From assembly GCA_902779845.1 (NCBI GenBank), contig CACZCZ010000002.1, positions 62,001 to 126,000 of the forward strand: DNA of 64,000 bases, read 5' to 3'. This document shows positions 53,707 through 63,327 of the stretch, piece by piece (the first letter of the stretch is position 1; every line of letters begins with the position of its first letter). The notes beneath the pieces were generated by a model. The model did not search any database. It was given only the letters and a program-made list of their open reading frames with translations, and was not told the DNA's origin. The stretch comes from an uncultured Bacteroidales bacterium (GTDB lineage Bacteria; Bacteroidota; Bacteroidia; Bacteroidales; Bacteroidaceae). The position numbers and the translations under genes are program-made.

Positions 53707-54408
53707 TCAGCCGATGCGGCTGATCTTCTCCAAACCGGGGACGTCCATCAACTTGATTTTCCGACCGTCAACAGCCAGCAACTTCTCTGAGGCAAAGGCA
53801 GAGAGTGTGCGGATGGCGTTGGCGGTTGTCATATTTGAGAGGTTGGCCAGATCCTCGCGGCTGAGATAGATGCTCAGCGTGGAGCCGTCCTCCTCAAGGC
53901 CGTAGCTGTCACGCAGGCAGAGCAATGCCTCAGCCAAGCGTCCGCGGATGTGCTTCTGAGTAAGGTTGACCGTGCGAGAGTCTGCCTTGCCGAGATCTGA
54001 TGCCAGACGTTCGATGAAGAACAACCCCAGACGGGCATTCTCCATGAGCAGACGCATGACCGTTCCTATGGGAATTTTCACGATCACCGACTGCTCGAAA
54101 GCGGAAGCCACAGAAGCATACTTCTCGCCGGCAAAGGCTGGACGATAGCCGAAATACTCCACCGGCTTGATGACACGTACGATCTGTGCACGACCACCAA
54201 CACCCTCCTTGCTCACCTTCACCTTCCCGGACACGAGGCAATGCAGATAAGCAGGCACATCACCCGTCTCGTAGATGATGCCGTTCTTCTTAAATGTGTG
54301 TACGGTGGCGTGCTTTTCAAGCAGCTGTTTTTCCTCGGGCGTGAGCAAATCGCAAATATCACTCAAATGTGACATTATATCATCAATATTGATGTTCTTT
54401 CGTGCCAT
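53707..54408 (-). CDS. Crp/Fnr-family transcription regulator
   Basis: 233 aa. A cyclic-nucleotide-binding-like beta-barrel at about residues 20-140 (FKKNGIIYETGDVPAYLHCLVSGKVKV) is followed by a helix-turn-helix (LSREDLANLSNMTTANAIRTLSAF) near 185-210. There are no Fnr-type cysteines in the N-terminus, so an iron-sulfur sensor is unlikely. The effector is not known. It is divergently placed from the glycogen operon at 54.6 kb and could regulate it. Confidence 0.9.
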   Translation of the reverse strand: MARKNINIDDIMSHLSDICDLLTPEEKQLLEKHATVHTFKKNGIIYETGDVPAYLHCLVSGKVKVSKEGVGGRAQIVRVIKPVEYFGYRPAFAGEKYASVASAFEQSVIVKIPIGTVMRLLMENARLGLFFIERLASDLGKADSRTVNLTQKHIRGRLAEALLCLRDSYGLEEDGSTLSIYLSREDLANLSNMTTANAIRTLSAFASEKLLAVDGRKIKLMDVPGLEKISRIG

Positions 54409-54439
54409 TGTACGGTGTCATATTTATGTTTTACGGCAC

Positions 54440-54447
54440 AAAATTAC
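54440..54447 (-). promoter_or_regulatory. -7 box of the Crp/Fnr gene
   Basis: CAAAATTA on + reads TAATTTTG on the minus strand. Confidence 0.6.
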
Positions 54448-54520
54448 ACTTTTCTGCTGATTTTGTCAAATCTTTAAGAAACTTTTGGCTGAAATATTTT
54501 ACTGAATGACAAATAATGGC

Positions 54521-54528
54521 TATTTTTG
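54521..54528 (+). promoter_or_regulatory. -7 box of the GH133-GT4-GH57 operon
   Basis: TATTTTTG lies 79 nt before ATG 54608. Confidence 0.55.
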
Positions 54529-54607
54529 AGGACGAAACGAGGCTTTTGCCCCACTAAACAACTAAAAAAAACTTAAAAACGTACAACCTTAACTATAACC
54601 CCAACTT

Positions 54608-56551
54608 ATGAGCTATTTACAGTTTGACAAGACCTTGATGACCAATCTGGAGGAAGCTCTGAAGAAAGAGGTACTACGCAGCAACCGTTCTGGCGCGTAC
54701 TCATGTTCGACCATTCTCGACTGCAACACGCGCAAATACCATGGTATGCTGGTTGTGCCTGTGCCTGAGTTGGACGATGAGAACCATGTTTTGCTCTCAT
54801 CGCTCGACTGCACCGTCATTCAACATGGCGCTGAATTCAATCTCGGCCTCCACAAGTATCAAGGCGACAACTACAGCCCGCGCGGCCACAAGTACATCCG
54901 CGAGTACGACTGTCAGCAAGTTCCCACCACCCTCTATCGTGTCGGCGGCGTGATCCTGAAGCGCGAACTGATGTTCCAGCACTTCGAGGACCGCGTGCTC
55001 ATCCGCTACACGCTCTTGGATGCCCACAGCAAGACAACGCTGCGACTGCAGCCTTGGCTGGCCTTCCGCAGCGTGAGGGAGTTCACACACGAGAACCCGC
55101 GTGCCAACCGCGACTACCAAGAGGTGAAGAACGGTATCAAGACCTGCATGTACCCCGGCTATCCCGAGCTGTACATGCAGCTGAACAAGAAGGCGGAATG
55201 GGTGTTCCGCCCCGATTGGTACCGTGGTGTTGACTACCCGAAGGAGACCGAGCGCGGCTACGCCTCGAACGAGGACCTCTACGTTCCCGGCTACTTCGAG
55301 TTCGACATCAAGAAGGGTGAGAGCGTGGTCTTCGCAGCCGGCATCAAAGAATGCAACCCCGCCAAGCTCAAAGAGCTGGCTGACTACGAAGTGAACATCC
55401 GCACACCGCGCGACAACTTCTACCACTGCCTGGTCAACAGCGCCCATCAGTTCCTCAACTACCGTGAAGGAGAGACCTACGTGCTGGCGGGCTATCCGTG
55501 GTTCAAGTGCCGTGCCCGCGACCTCTTCGTGTCGCTGCCGGGTCTGACGCTTACCAACAACGAGATCGAACAGTTCGAGCGCGTCATGGCAACCGCCGAG
55601 AAAGGCATCCGCGAATTCATGGTAGGCAAGCCCCTGAGCGTTCGCATCTATGAAATCGAGCACCCCGACATCCTGCTGTGGGCCGTCTGGTGTATCCAGC
55701 AGTACTGCAAATTCGTGGGCATGGAGAAGGGCATACAGAAGTATGGCCAGCTCCTGCACGACATCATGAACTGGCTCGCTGCCGGTAACCACCCCAACCT
55801 CTACATCCACGAGAACGGACTCGTCTATTCCAACGGGCGCGACAAAGCCATCACCTGGATGAACAGCAGCCAGAACGGACAGCCCATCGTGCCACGCTCC
55901 GGCTATATCGTGGAGTTCAACGCGCTATGGTACAACGCGCTGATGTTCAGCGCCAACGTTTATCGCGCCATGAACAATGCAGATGAAGCCGAGAAGCAGG
56001 AATTGATGGCCGCCAAGACGCAGAAGAATTTCATTGAAACCTTCCTGAACGATTATGGCTACCTGCTCGACTATGTCGATGGCACAATGATTGACTGGAG
56101 TGTGCGCCCGAACATGATCTTCGCCTGCGCCTTCGACTACTCACCGCTGAACGCGAAGCAGAAGAAGGGTGTGCTGGACATGTGTACCAAGGAACTGCTC
56201 ACGCCGAAGGGACTGCGCACGCTCTCGCCGAAGAGCGGCGGCTACAACCCGATGTACGTAGGGCCTCAGGTGCAGCGTGACTACGCCTATCACCAGGGCA
56301 CCGCCTGGCCGTGGCTCGCAGGTTTCTATCTGGAAGCTTGCCTGAAGGTCTTTGGCTACTCACGCGTCAGCTTCGTGGAGCGCCAGCTCGTGGGCTACGA
56401 AGAGGAACTCTTCTACCACTGCATCGGCACACTGCCCGAGGTCTTCGACGGCAACCCGCCCTTCCATGGTCGCGGCGCTATGAGCTTCGCCATGAATGTG
56501 GCAGAAATCATGCGCGTAGTGAAACTACTCGATAAATATATTATGGAATAA
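54608..56551 (+). CDS. Glycogen debranching enzyme, GH133 (GDE_C) type
   Basis: 647 aa. An N-terminal beta-sandwich (FDKTLMTNLEEALKKEVLRS, NTRKYHGMLV) is followed by an (alpha/alpha)6 barrel. Late motifs AWPWLAGFYLEA and PEVFDGNPPFHGRGAMSF are characteristic of the amylo-alpha-1,6-glucosidase family. It removes glycogen side-chain stubs in the cytoplasm. First gene of a three-gene operon with GT4 and GH57, a known Bacteroidales set. Confidence 0.92.
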   Translation: MSYLQFDKTLMTNLEEALKKEVLRSNRSGAYSCSTILDCNTRKYHGMLVVPVPELDDENHVLLSSLDCTVIQHGAEFNLGLHKYQGDNYSPRGHKYIREYDCQQVPTTLYRVGGVILKRELMFQHFEDRVLIRYTLLDAHSKTTLRLQPWLAFRSVREFTHENPRANRDYQEVKNGIKTCMYPGYPELYMQLNKKAEWVFRPDWYRGVDYPKETERGYASNEDLYVPGYFEFDIKKGESVVFAAGIKECNPAKLKELADYEVNIRTPRDNFYHCLVNSAHQFLNYREGETYVLAGYPWFKCRARDLFVSLPGLTLTNNEIEQFERVMATAEKGIREFMVGKPLSVRIYEIEHPDILLWAVWCIQQYCKFVGMEKGIQKYGQLLHDIMNWLAAGNHPNLYIHENGLVYSNGRDKAITWMNSSQNGQPIVPRSGYIVEFNALWYNALMFSANVYRAMNNADEAEKQELMAAKTQKNFIETFLNDYGYLLDYVDGTMIDWSVRPNMIFACAFDYSPLNAKQKKGVLDMCTKELLTPKGLRTLSPKSGGYNPMYVGPQVQRDYAYHQGTAWPWLAGFYLEACLKVFGYSRVSFVERQLVGYEEELFYHCIGTLPEVFDGNPPFHGRGAMSFAMNVAEIMRVVKLLDKYIME

Positions 56552-56569
56552 AGAAAGGAGGAAACAACT

Positions 56570-57847
56570 ATGAAAGTGTTAATGTTCGGATGGGAGTATC
56601 CTCCTCACGTGTTCGGTGGACTCGCCACCGCTAACTACGGCATCACTCACGGCCTGAAGGCTCTCGGCGATATGGAGACACTGCTGTGTCTGCCGCGGCC
56701 CTTCGGCGATGAGGAACAGGATGCATGTAAGATTATCGGAATGAACTGTGTGCCCATTGCCTGGCGCGATGTCAACTACGACTACGTCAAGCAGCGCGTG
56801 GGCAACATCATGAACCCCGATGACTACTACCGCTACCGCGAGCACATCTACGCCGACTTCAACTACATGCACGTCAACGACCTCGGCTGCATGGAGTTTG
56901 CAGGCGGCTACCCCGGCAACCTGACGGAAGAGATTAACAACTACTCGATTATCGCAGGCGTCGTGGCGCGCACGGAAGAGTTCGACATCATCCACGCCCA
57001 CGACTGGCTCACCTACCCTGCCGGCATCCACGCCAAGCAGGTCAGCGGCAAGCCCCTTGTCATCCACGTTCACGCCACGGACTTCGACCGCTCTCGCGGC
57101 AACGTCAACCCCACGGTCTATGGCATCGAGCGCAACGGTATGGATAATGCCGACTGCATCATGTGCGTGTCGGAACTGACGCGCCAGACGGTCATCAACC
57201 ACTATGGCCAAGATCCCGCCAAGTGCTTCGCCATGCACAACGCCGTCTATCCCCTGGCTCCCGAGCTTCAGGAGATTGTCGATCAGCGTCTGCCCTATAA
57301 GGATCGCAAAGAGAAAGTCGTCACCTTCCTCGGACGCATCACCATGCAGAAGGGACCGGAGTACTTCATCGAAGCCGCCAAGCGCGTGCTCGAGCGTACC
57401 AACAATGTGCGCTTCTGCTTCGCAGGTTCGGGCGACATGATGAACGACATGATTAACATGGCTGCCGCCTACGGCATCGCCGACCGCTGCCACTTCCCCG
57501 GCTTCATGAAGGGCAAGCAGGTGTTCGAGATTTTCCGCGACTCGGATGTCTATGTGATGCCGTCCGTCTCTGAGCCTTTCGGCATCAGCCCCTTGGAAGC
57601 CATGCAGAGCGGTGTGCCAAGCATCATCTCCAAGCAGAGCGGCTGCGCCGAGATTCTGGACAAGTGCATCAAGACCGACTACTGGGACATCGACGCCATG
57701 GCCGATGCCATGTACAGCCTCTGCACCAACGACGCCCTGCACGAATACCTGCAGGTGGAGGGCAAGAAGGAAGTCGATGGCATCACCTGGGAAAAGGTCG
57801 GGCAGCGCATCCGCAAGCTCTACGACCAGTGCCTGGCACCCAAGTAA
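56570..57847 (+). CDS. GT4 glycosyltransferase (glycogen-synthase-like)
   Basis: 425 aa with the GT-B fold. N-terminal FGWEYPPHVFGGLATANYG (substrate loop), IIHAHDWLTYPAGI, and the C-terminal EPFGISPLEAMQSG, the EX7E motif of retaining GT4 enzymes. In Bacteroidales it lies between GH133 and GH57 genes and is presumed to elongate glycogen using a nucleotide sugar. A strong AGGAGG lies 10 nt before the start. Confidence 0.9.
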   Translation: MKVLMFGWEYPPHVFGGLATANYGITHGLKALGDMETLLCLPRPFGDEEQDACKIIGMNCVPIAWRDVNYDYVKQRVGNIMNPDDYYRYREHIYADFNYMHVNDLGCMEFAGGYPGNLTEEINNYSIIAGVVARTEEFDIIHAHDWLTYPAGIHAKQVSGKPLVIHVHATDFDRSRGNVNPTVYGIERNGMDNADCIMCVSELTRQTVINHYGQDPAKCFAMHNAVYPLAPELQEIVDQRLPYKDRKEKVVTFLGRITMQKGPEYFIEAAKRVLERTNNVRFCFAGSGDMMNDMINMAAAYGIADRCHFPGFMKGKQVFEIFRDSDVYVMPSVSEPFGISPLEAMQSGVPSIISKQSGCAEILDKCIKTDYWDIDAMADAMYSLCTNDALHEYLQVEGKKEVDGITWEKVGQRIRKLYDQCLAPK

Positions 57848-57849
57848 GA

Positions 57850-57894
57850 CCCACCCCCGCCCCCTCCCGTCAAGGAGGGGAGGCCTGCGGGGTG
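57850..57894. repeat. GC-rich hairpin element
   Basis: CCCCTCC and GGAGGGG with outer CCACCCCCGC and GCGGGGTGG make a nested hairpin right after the GT4 stop. The 57848-58010 gap holds this and the next element and no gene. Confidence 0.55.
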
Positions 57895-57968
57895 GTAATC
57901 ACATAATAAATAAGAATAATAACTTTTAACAATGACCCAATACGCCCTCTAACAACGCGTCAGCCGTT

Positions 57969-57988
57969 CCCCTCCCCAACGGGAGGGG
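57969..57988. repeat. Second GC-rich hairpin element
   Basis: CCCCTCCC and GGGAGGGG pair around CAAC, followed by an AGGGGGTAGG stretch, 23 nt before the GH57 start. Confidence 0.55.
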
Positions 57989-58010
57989 CAAGGGGGTAGG
58001 TCTTCCTATT

Positions 58011-59456
58011 ATGAAAACAATTTGTCTATATTTTGAGATCCACCAGAACGTACATCTCAAGCGCTATCGCTTCTTCGAGATTGGTAAGGACCACTACTAT
58101 TTCGACGATTATGAGAACGAGCGCGGCATCACAGAAACCGCAGAACGTTCCTACATCCCTGCTCTCAAGACATTCCTGGAGATGGCCAAGCTCTACGGCA
58201 AGGCCTTCAAAGTCGCCTTCTCCATCAGCGGCTGCGCCATCGAACTGCTGGAGCAGTATGCCCCCGAAGTAATTGAGCTGCTGCAGGAACTGAACGACAC
58301 CGGCTGCGTGGAATTCCTGGCCGAGCCCTACAGCCACGGCCTGAGCTCACTGGCCAGCGAGGATGTGTTCCGCGATGAGGTTGAGCGCCAGGCGAAGAAG
58401 ATGAAGGAGCTCTTCGGCAAGAAACCCACCGTGCTGCGCAACAGCTCGCTCATCTACAGCGATGACATCGGCGGCCTCGTGGCCGACATGGGCTACAAGG
58501 GAATGATTGCCGAGGGTGCCAAGCACATCCTCGGTTGGAAGAGCCCTCACTTCCTCTACCACTGCGCCCAGAACCCCAACCTGAAGCTGCTCCTGCGCGA
58601 CTACAAGCTCAGCGATGACATCAGCCTGCGCTTCAACGACTCTTCATGGAACGAGTACCCCCTCTTCGCAGACACCTATATCGACTGGATTGCACAGCTG
58701 CCCGAAGAGGAGAAGGTCATCAACATTTTCATGGAACTCTGCGCACTGGGCATCTACCAGCCCCTGTCCAGCAACATTCTGGAGTTCATCAAGGCCCTGC
58801 CCGCAGTGGCCAAGGAGCGCGGCATCACCTTCGCCACACCCAGCGAGATTGTCACCAAGAGCAAGAGCGTGGCACCGCTGGAAGTGCCCTACCCAATGAG
58901 TTGGAACGACGAGGAACGCGACACCAGCTGCTGGCTCGGCAACGTGATGCAGCGCGAGGCTTTCCAGAAACTCTACAGCGTGGCAGAGCGCGTGCTCATC
59001 TGCAAGGACCGCCGCATCACGCAGGACTGGGACCGCATTCAGGCTTCGAACAACTTCCGCTTCATGACCACCAAGAACATGGGCGTAGGTTTCTATCGCG
59101 GCATCTATGACAGCCCCTACGATGCCTTCACGAACTACATGAACATCCTCGGCGACTTCATCAACCGCGTCAATGCCCTCTATCCGCTGGACATCGAGAA
59201 TGACGAGCTGAATGCACTGCTCACCACCATCCGCAACCAGGCCGACGAGATCACGGTGAAGGATGCTGAGATTCATCGTCTGCAGGCACGTCTGTCCAAG
59301 TTCGAGCCCGTGGAGAAGAAGGAAGCTCCTGCCAAGAAAGCTGCCGCTCCTGCGAAGAAGGCCGCTGAGCCCAAGAAGGCTGCTGAGCCAGCTAAGAAGG
59401 AAGCACCTGCCAAGAAGGAGCCCGCTCCTAAGAAGAAAGCTCCTGCCAAAAAGTAA
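58011..59456 (+). CDS. GH57 alpha-amylase-family enzyme
   Basis: 481 aa. The first ~400 residues match GH57 (ICLYFEIHQNVHLKRYRFF, VAFSISGCAIELLEQY, DDISLRFNDSSWNEYPL). The end is a ~50-residue Lys/Ala/Pro/Glu-rich tail of KKEAPAKKAA-type repeats, which could bind glycogen, nucleic acid or a partner. Third gene of the GH133-GT4-GH57 operon; probably acts on alpha-glucan in the cytoplasm. Confidence 0.92.
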   Translation: MKTICLYFEIHQNVHLKRYRFFEIGKDHYYFDDYENERGITETAERSYIPALKTFLEMAKLYGKAFKVAFSISGCAIELLEQYAPEVIELLQELNDTGCVEFLAEPYSHGLSSLASEDVFRDEVERQAKKMKELFGKKPTVLRNSSLIYSDDIGGLVADMGYKGMIAEGAKHILGWKSPHFLYHCAQNPNLKLLLRDYKLSDDISLRFNDSSWNEYPLFADTYIDWIAQLPEEEKVINIFMELCALGIYQPLSSNILEFIKALPAVAKERGITFATPSEIVTKSKSVAPLEVPYPMSWNDEERDTSCWLGNVMQREAFQKLYSVAERVLICKDRRITQDWDRIQASNNFRFMTTKNMGVGFYRGIYDSPYDAFTNYMNILGDFINRVNALYPLDIENDELNALLTTIRNQADEITVKDAEIHRLQARLSKFEPVEKKEAPAKKAAAPAKKAAEPKKAAEPAKKEAPAKKEPAPKKKAPAKK

Positions 59457-59483
59457 GCACCAGCTAAGAAGCAAGGTCACAAG

Positions 59484-59513
59484 AAAATGGGGTAACGATC
59501 GTTACCCCATTTT
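59484..59513. terminator. Bidirectional terminator, perfect 30-bp palindrome
   Basis: The whole of 59484-59513 is a perfect palindrome (half site AAAATGGGGTAACGA). It sits between two convergent genes with A/T tracts on both sides. Confidence 0.9.
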
Positions 59514-59545
59514 CTTTTGTATCTCGCTTCGTATCTCGCTTCGTT

Positions 59546-60976
59546 TTACTTCTTGTACGTACTGTAAATCACCTGCATGCTCAGCGGCTTCGTGCCTCCA
59601 ACGATGCGGGCGCTGCAGAGCGAGAAGTCGTGCTGCACGCTGGTGAGGATGTTGGACGAGTTCACGGCTGTCACCACAGGCACCAGCATCACGCGGTTCC
59701 AGTCAGGATAAGCGGCGGCATACTGCTCTGCGGTGAGGCCGTCGCGCTGCATGATGCTCTGCTTCTCGTGGTAGAGATAGGAAATCAGGCGGTTGATGTT
59801 CTCAAAGGTGAACGTGTTGGAGATGATGCTGAAATCTGAGACATAGGTGGTGATGGCATCAGCGACCTCGCGCTTCTCGAAGAAGGAGGTGAGCTTGCCC
59901 GGACGTATCATGAGCAGCGAAGAGGGCGTGCTGAAGATGTCCGTGTCTTCGCTGTTAATGCGTGTAAGCACCATGCGGGCACGGCTGATGCTGTCATTCT
60001 CGTGGTTCTGGTAGATTTCGTCCACGGGCAGCGTCACTTCCGTAACGATGCCGGCCGGCGACGTGAGATAGGTATATGGCTTCACGGGATTGCCCTGACC
60101 GTCATTGATGGAAGTCATGAGTTGCTCGATGCCCTTGTTCTCAAAGCGTGTGCTCTGGATCACCTCGGGCGTTGCCGAGAAGCGTGCCACGCCGTCCAGC
60201 GTACTGCCATTGGTGTCCTTATACTGGAAATTGACATTCATCACGCAGACGTCGATGGTAATCAGGGTGCCATTGCCGCTCTTAAGCATAAAGTAGTAGC
60301 CCGGGCACACATGATGTGAGAACTGGTAAGAATCGGCGAAGTATTCGGGATGCTCCACCATCAGCTGCAGGATGCGCTGCCCCTCGGACGTGTCAAGGGG
60401 AATGCGGATGCAGGCGTAGTAGTCGGAACTCTCGCGCTCCTCTTCGCTGATGGTCTGGTCAATAGCCGTGAACGTCTTCTCGGCCACCGGCGTCAGGCGC
60501 TGCGGATTGACAAACGAGAAGAGGTTCGTGTTGGTGTAGTAGGTAACATCCTCGCGGACGACATTGTCCTTGTCCAGCTCATACACAGCCAGCTTCATAG
60601 GGTTGTTGCCATCACCTTTGTAGGACTTGAAGTAGAGACGGAGCTCAATGTTCGGACAGAAGATGGAGCCATCGGTGTTCTTGATGATGCGGTCTGACTC
60701 AGGCAGCGAATAGTTCTCGGGCGTGTGGAAGAGCGCGATGAAGTCGGCGCTGACGTCAATGTCGGTAGCAGGGTCTGTCACGCGGCCAATATAGCACTTT
60801 GTGCTGTTGGCAGCCACGGGGCCCAGCTCTACCGAACGTGTGTTGAAGGTGAAAGTCTGCACCGACGATGTGATGATGTCGGTCTCTGAGGCGATGCCGA
60901 TGGTGTCTGTGTCATCCTCACAGGCTGCAAAAAGCAGCACGGCACACAGCCCCATCAAGGCGGATCTGATATTCAT
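59546..60976 (-). CDS. DUF4270 lipoprotein
   Basis: 476 aa with a lipoprotein signal (LLFAAC) and an acidic start (EDDTDTIG). The remainder matches DUF4270, a Bacteroidota-specific family of presumed surface proteins (YIGRVTDPATDIDVSADF, AVYELDKDNV). The function is unknown. Confidence 0.85.
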   Translation of the reverse strand: MNIRSALMGLCAVLLFAACEDDTDTIGIASETDIITSSVQTFTFNTRSVELGPVAANSTKCYIGRVTDPATDIDVSADFIALFHTPENYSLPESDRIIKNTDGSIFCPNIELRLYFKSYKGDGNNPMKLAVYELDKDNVVREDVTYYTNTNLFSFVNPQRLTPVAEKTFTAIDQTISEEERESSDYYACIRIPLDTSEGQRILQLMVEHPEYFADSYQFSHHVCPGYYFMLKSGNGTLITIDVCVMNVNFQYKDTNGSTLDGVARFSATPEVIQSTRFENKGIEQLMTSINDGQGNPVKPYTYLTSPAGIVTEVTLPVDEIYQNHENDSISRARMVLTRINSEDTDIFSTPSSLLMIRPGKLTSFFEKREVADAITTYVSDFSIISNTFTFENINRLISYLYHEKQSIMQRDGLTAEQYAAAYPDWNRVMLVPVVTAVNSSNILTSVQHDFSLCSARIVGGTKPLSMQVIYSTYKK

Positions 60977-61010
60977 AGAGGGTAATTGTCGTTAACGAAT
61001 AATAAAATGT

Positions 61011-61020
61011 ACGCGCGCGT
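61011..61020. repeat. Alternating CG run
   Basis: ACGCGCGCGT lies in the short gap between the GT5-like and DUF4270 genes. Confidence 0.45.
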
Positions 61021-61027
61021 GAGAGAG

Positions 61028-61885
61028 CTATGCATCGGGGTCTTCAATGAATTGTTTGCCCTTGCTCCAGACGCTGTCGAAGAACTCAGTCACCACGGTA
61101 GAGGCCTCCGGCGACGTGGCATCGACAGGTCCCACGACGGGGATGTCCAGCTCGTGGGCGTAATCTACGAGTTCCTGATTCACATAGGACGGCGACAGCA
61201 GCATGCCGTCGCTGTAGCGCAGGGCAAGTTTGTAGAGGTCCATCTGCGTAGCGTGCTTGGGGAAGCCTTCGAGGTCTTCGGGCTTGAGGCCCTTGAACTG
61301 CAGATTGGTAAGGAACTGTTCCGTGAGCGGCAACTTCAAGTCATCGCCGGCCGGCGTGAAGATGACGCGGCTCTCGCGGAACGAGGGTTCCTCGCGGAAT
61401 GAAGTCTTGATGTAGAGGGGTGCGATGGTGGAAATCCAGCCCTGGCAGTGGATGATGTCAGGCACCCAGCGCAGCTTCTTCACCGTCTCCAGCACGCCGC
61501 GGGCGTAGAAGATGGCACGTTCGCCGTTGTCGGGGTACTCGTTTCCGTCCTCGTCAAACGCTTCCAGACGCTTCATGAAGTAGTCGTCGTTGTCGATGAA
61601 ATAGACCTGCATACGAGCGGAAGGTATCGATGCCACCTTGATGATGAGCAGATGGTCGGTCTCGTCGATGATCAGGTTCATTCCGGACAGACGTATCACC
61701 TCGTGCAGCTGGCTGCGGCGCTCGTTGATGCCACCCCATTTGGGCATGAAGGTGCGGATTTCACGCCCACGTTCCTGCACGAACTGCGGCATTTTACGTC
61801 CCATGAGCGACACCTCGGTGTCGGGCAGATAGGGCGTGATTTGCTGTGTGATAAACAAGACTTTTCTGGTCCTCATAAGCGTCAA
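61028..61885 (-). CDS. GT5-type glycogen/starch synthase catalytic N-domain protein
   Basis: 285 aa that covers only the N-terminal half of a GT-B GT5 synthase (VLFITQQITPYL, ERGREIRTFMPKWGGINERR, PDIIHCQGWISTIAPLYI). The usual C-terminal nucleotide-binding domain with its EX7E motif is absent. Such short forms next to panC recur in Bacteroidota, so it is probably not a fresh truncation. It may be a regulatory or glycan-binding relative. The start could also be Met4 at 61876. Confidence 0.8.
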   Translation of the reverse strand: MTLMRTRKVLFITQQITPYLPDTEVSLMGRKMPQFVQERGREIRTFMPKWGGINERRSQLHEVIRLSGMNLIIDETDHLLIIKVASIPSARMQVYFIDNDDYFMKRLEAFDEDGNEYPDNGERAIFYARGVLETVKKLRWVPDIIHCQGWISTIAPLYIKTSFREEPSFRESRVIFTPAGDDLKLPLTEQFLTNLQFKGLKPEDLEGFPKHATQMDLYKLALRYSDGMLLSPSYVNQELVDYAHELDIPVVGPVDATSPEASTVVTEFFDSVWSKGKQFIEDPDA

Positions 61886-61902
61886 GAGTTGTTTTCCAAG
61901 TG

Positions 61903-61910
61903 CAAAGATA
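61903..61910 (-). promoter_or_regulatory. -7 box of the GT5-like gene
   Basis: CAAAGATA on + reads TATCTTTG on the minus strand, 18 nt before the start. Confidence 0.6.
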
Positions 61911-62033
61911 TATAAAAAAACTCGGTTATTTGCAATTTTTATGGCGAGAAAGTCAGATAAACATGCATTTTTTGCATTTTATTGGCAATTTTCCTTCTTC
62001 ATTTGGCATTTATTGTGTTATTTTGCAGCCTAA

Positions 62034-62879
62034 ATGAAAACAATACACACTATTCAAGAACTCAAAGCCGAGTTGTCTGCCGCACGTGCTGCCGGCAAGA
62101 CCATCGGCCTCGTGCCTACCATGGGTGCCCTGCACGCAGGCCACGCCTCATTGGTTCGCCGCTCAGTGGCTGAGAACGATGTCACTGTCGTTAGCATTTT
62201 CCTGAACCCCACACAGTTCAACGACCCCCGCGATCTGGAACGCTATCCTCGTACGCTCGAAGCCGACTGCGCCCTGCTCACTGAGTGCGGCGCCCAGATT
62301 GCCTTTGCGCCGAGCGTGGCTGAGATCTATCCGGAGCCCGACACGCGCCACTTCTCCTACCCGCCCACCGACGCCGTCATGGAAGGAGCCATGCGCCCGG
62401 GGCACTTCAACGGTGTCTGTCAGATTGTCTCCAAGCTGTTCTCCTACGTGGAGCCCGACCGCGGTTACTTCGGCGAGAAGGACTTCCAGCAGATAGCTGT
62501 CATCCGGCGCATGGCCGCAGACCTCGGCTTCAAGCTGCAGATTATCCCCTGCCCCGTCGTGCGCGAGGCTGACGGCCTGGCGATGTCCAGCCGCAACACC
62601 CTCTTGGCCCCCGACGAGCGCGCCATAGCTCCACAGATCTACGCCGCCCTCTGTGCCAGCCGCGACTTCGCCCGCACACACAGCGTAGCCCTCACCCGCG
62701 AGTACGTCGAGGCACGCATCAATGCCGTCCCCGGCCTGCGCGTGGAGTACTACTCCATCGTGGATGCCGACACCCTCGCCGATGTCAACGCCTGGACAGA
62801 TGCCCCCGCCGTCGTCGGCTGCATCACCGTCTATTGCGGCAAGAAGCCCATCCGACTGATTGACCACATACACTATTAG
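62034..62879 (+). CDS. panC: Pantothenate synthetase
   Basis: 281 aa. It joins pantoate and beta-alanine. Motifs: PTMGALHAGHASLVRRS (HIGH-like), FLNPTQFND, YFGEKDFQQIAVIRRM and AMSSRNTLL (KMSKS-like). It precedes panD, which makes the beta-alanine, in one transcription unit. Cytoplasmic dimer. Confidence 0.97.
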   Translation: MKTIHTIQELKAELSAARAAGKTIGLVPTMGALHAGHASLVRRSVAENDVTVVSIFLNPTQFNDPRDLERYPRTLEADCALLTECGAQIAFAPSVAEIYPEPDTRHFSYPPTDAVMEGAMRPGHFNGVCQIVSKLFSYVEPDRGYFGEKDFQQIAVIRRMAADLGFKLQIIPCPVVREADGLAMSSRNTLLAPDERAIAPQIYAALCASRDFARTHSVALTREYVEARINAVPGLRVEYYSIVDADTLADVNAWTDAPAVVGCITVYCGKKPIRLIDHIHY

Positions 62880-62921
62880 TTTAAGGTTTAAAGTTTAAAG
62901 CTGATAGTTTAGAGTTTAAAG
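62878..62921. repeat. Heptamer array between panC and panD
   Basis: AGTTTAA and GGTTTAA units with a 7-nt period begin at the panC stop and recur up to 17 nt before panD. Confidence 0.75.
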
Positions 62922-62937
62922 AAGAATTCAAAGACTT

Positions 62938-63291
62938 ATGCTCGTAGAAGTTCTGAAAAGCAAGATTCACTGCGCCACCGTCACCGAGGCCAATCTCCAT
63001 TACATGGGCAGTATCACCATCGACGAGGCACTCATGGACGCCGCCGGCCTCATCGCAGGCGAACGTGTGTATATCGTCAACAACATGAATGGCGAACGCT
63101 TCGACACCTATGTCATCCGCGGTCCACGCAACAGCGGCTGCATCTGCCTCAACGGCGCAGCTGCCCGCAAAGTGCAGGTGGGCGATGTCGTCATCATCAT
63201 GGCCTATGCCCAGATGACTCCCGACGAGGCGCAGACCTTCACCCCGCACATCATCTTCCCCGCCGAAGGCAACACCCTACCCCAAGCCTAA
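62938..63291 (+). CDS. panD: Aspartate 1-decarboxylase
   Basis: 117 aa. Self-cleavage at Gly24-Ser25 (YMGSITID) creates the pyruvoyl cofactor that makes beta-alanine from aspartate. [16 protein letters not shown] at the start and [12 protein letters not shown] later are typical. It supplies PanC, encoded just upstream. Confidence 0.97.
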   Translation: MLVEVLKSKIHCATVTEANLHYMGSITIDEALMDAAGLIAGERVYIVNNMNGERFDTYVIRGPRNSGCICLNGAAARKVQVGDVVIIMAYAQMTPDEAQTFTPHIIFPAEGNTLPQA

Positions 63292-63327
63292 ACCCCTTCC
63301 GTCTCCCTCGGGGAGCGCCCCATAACA

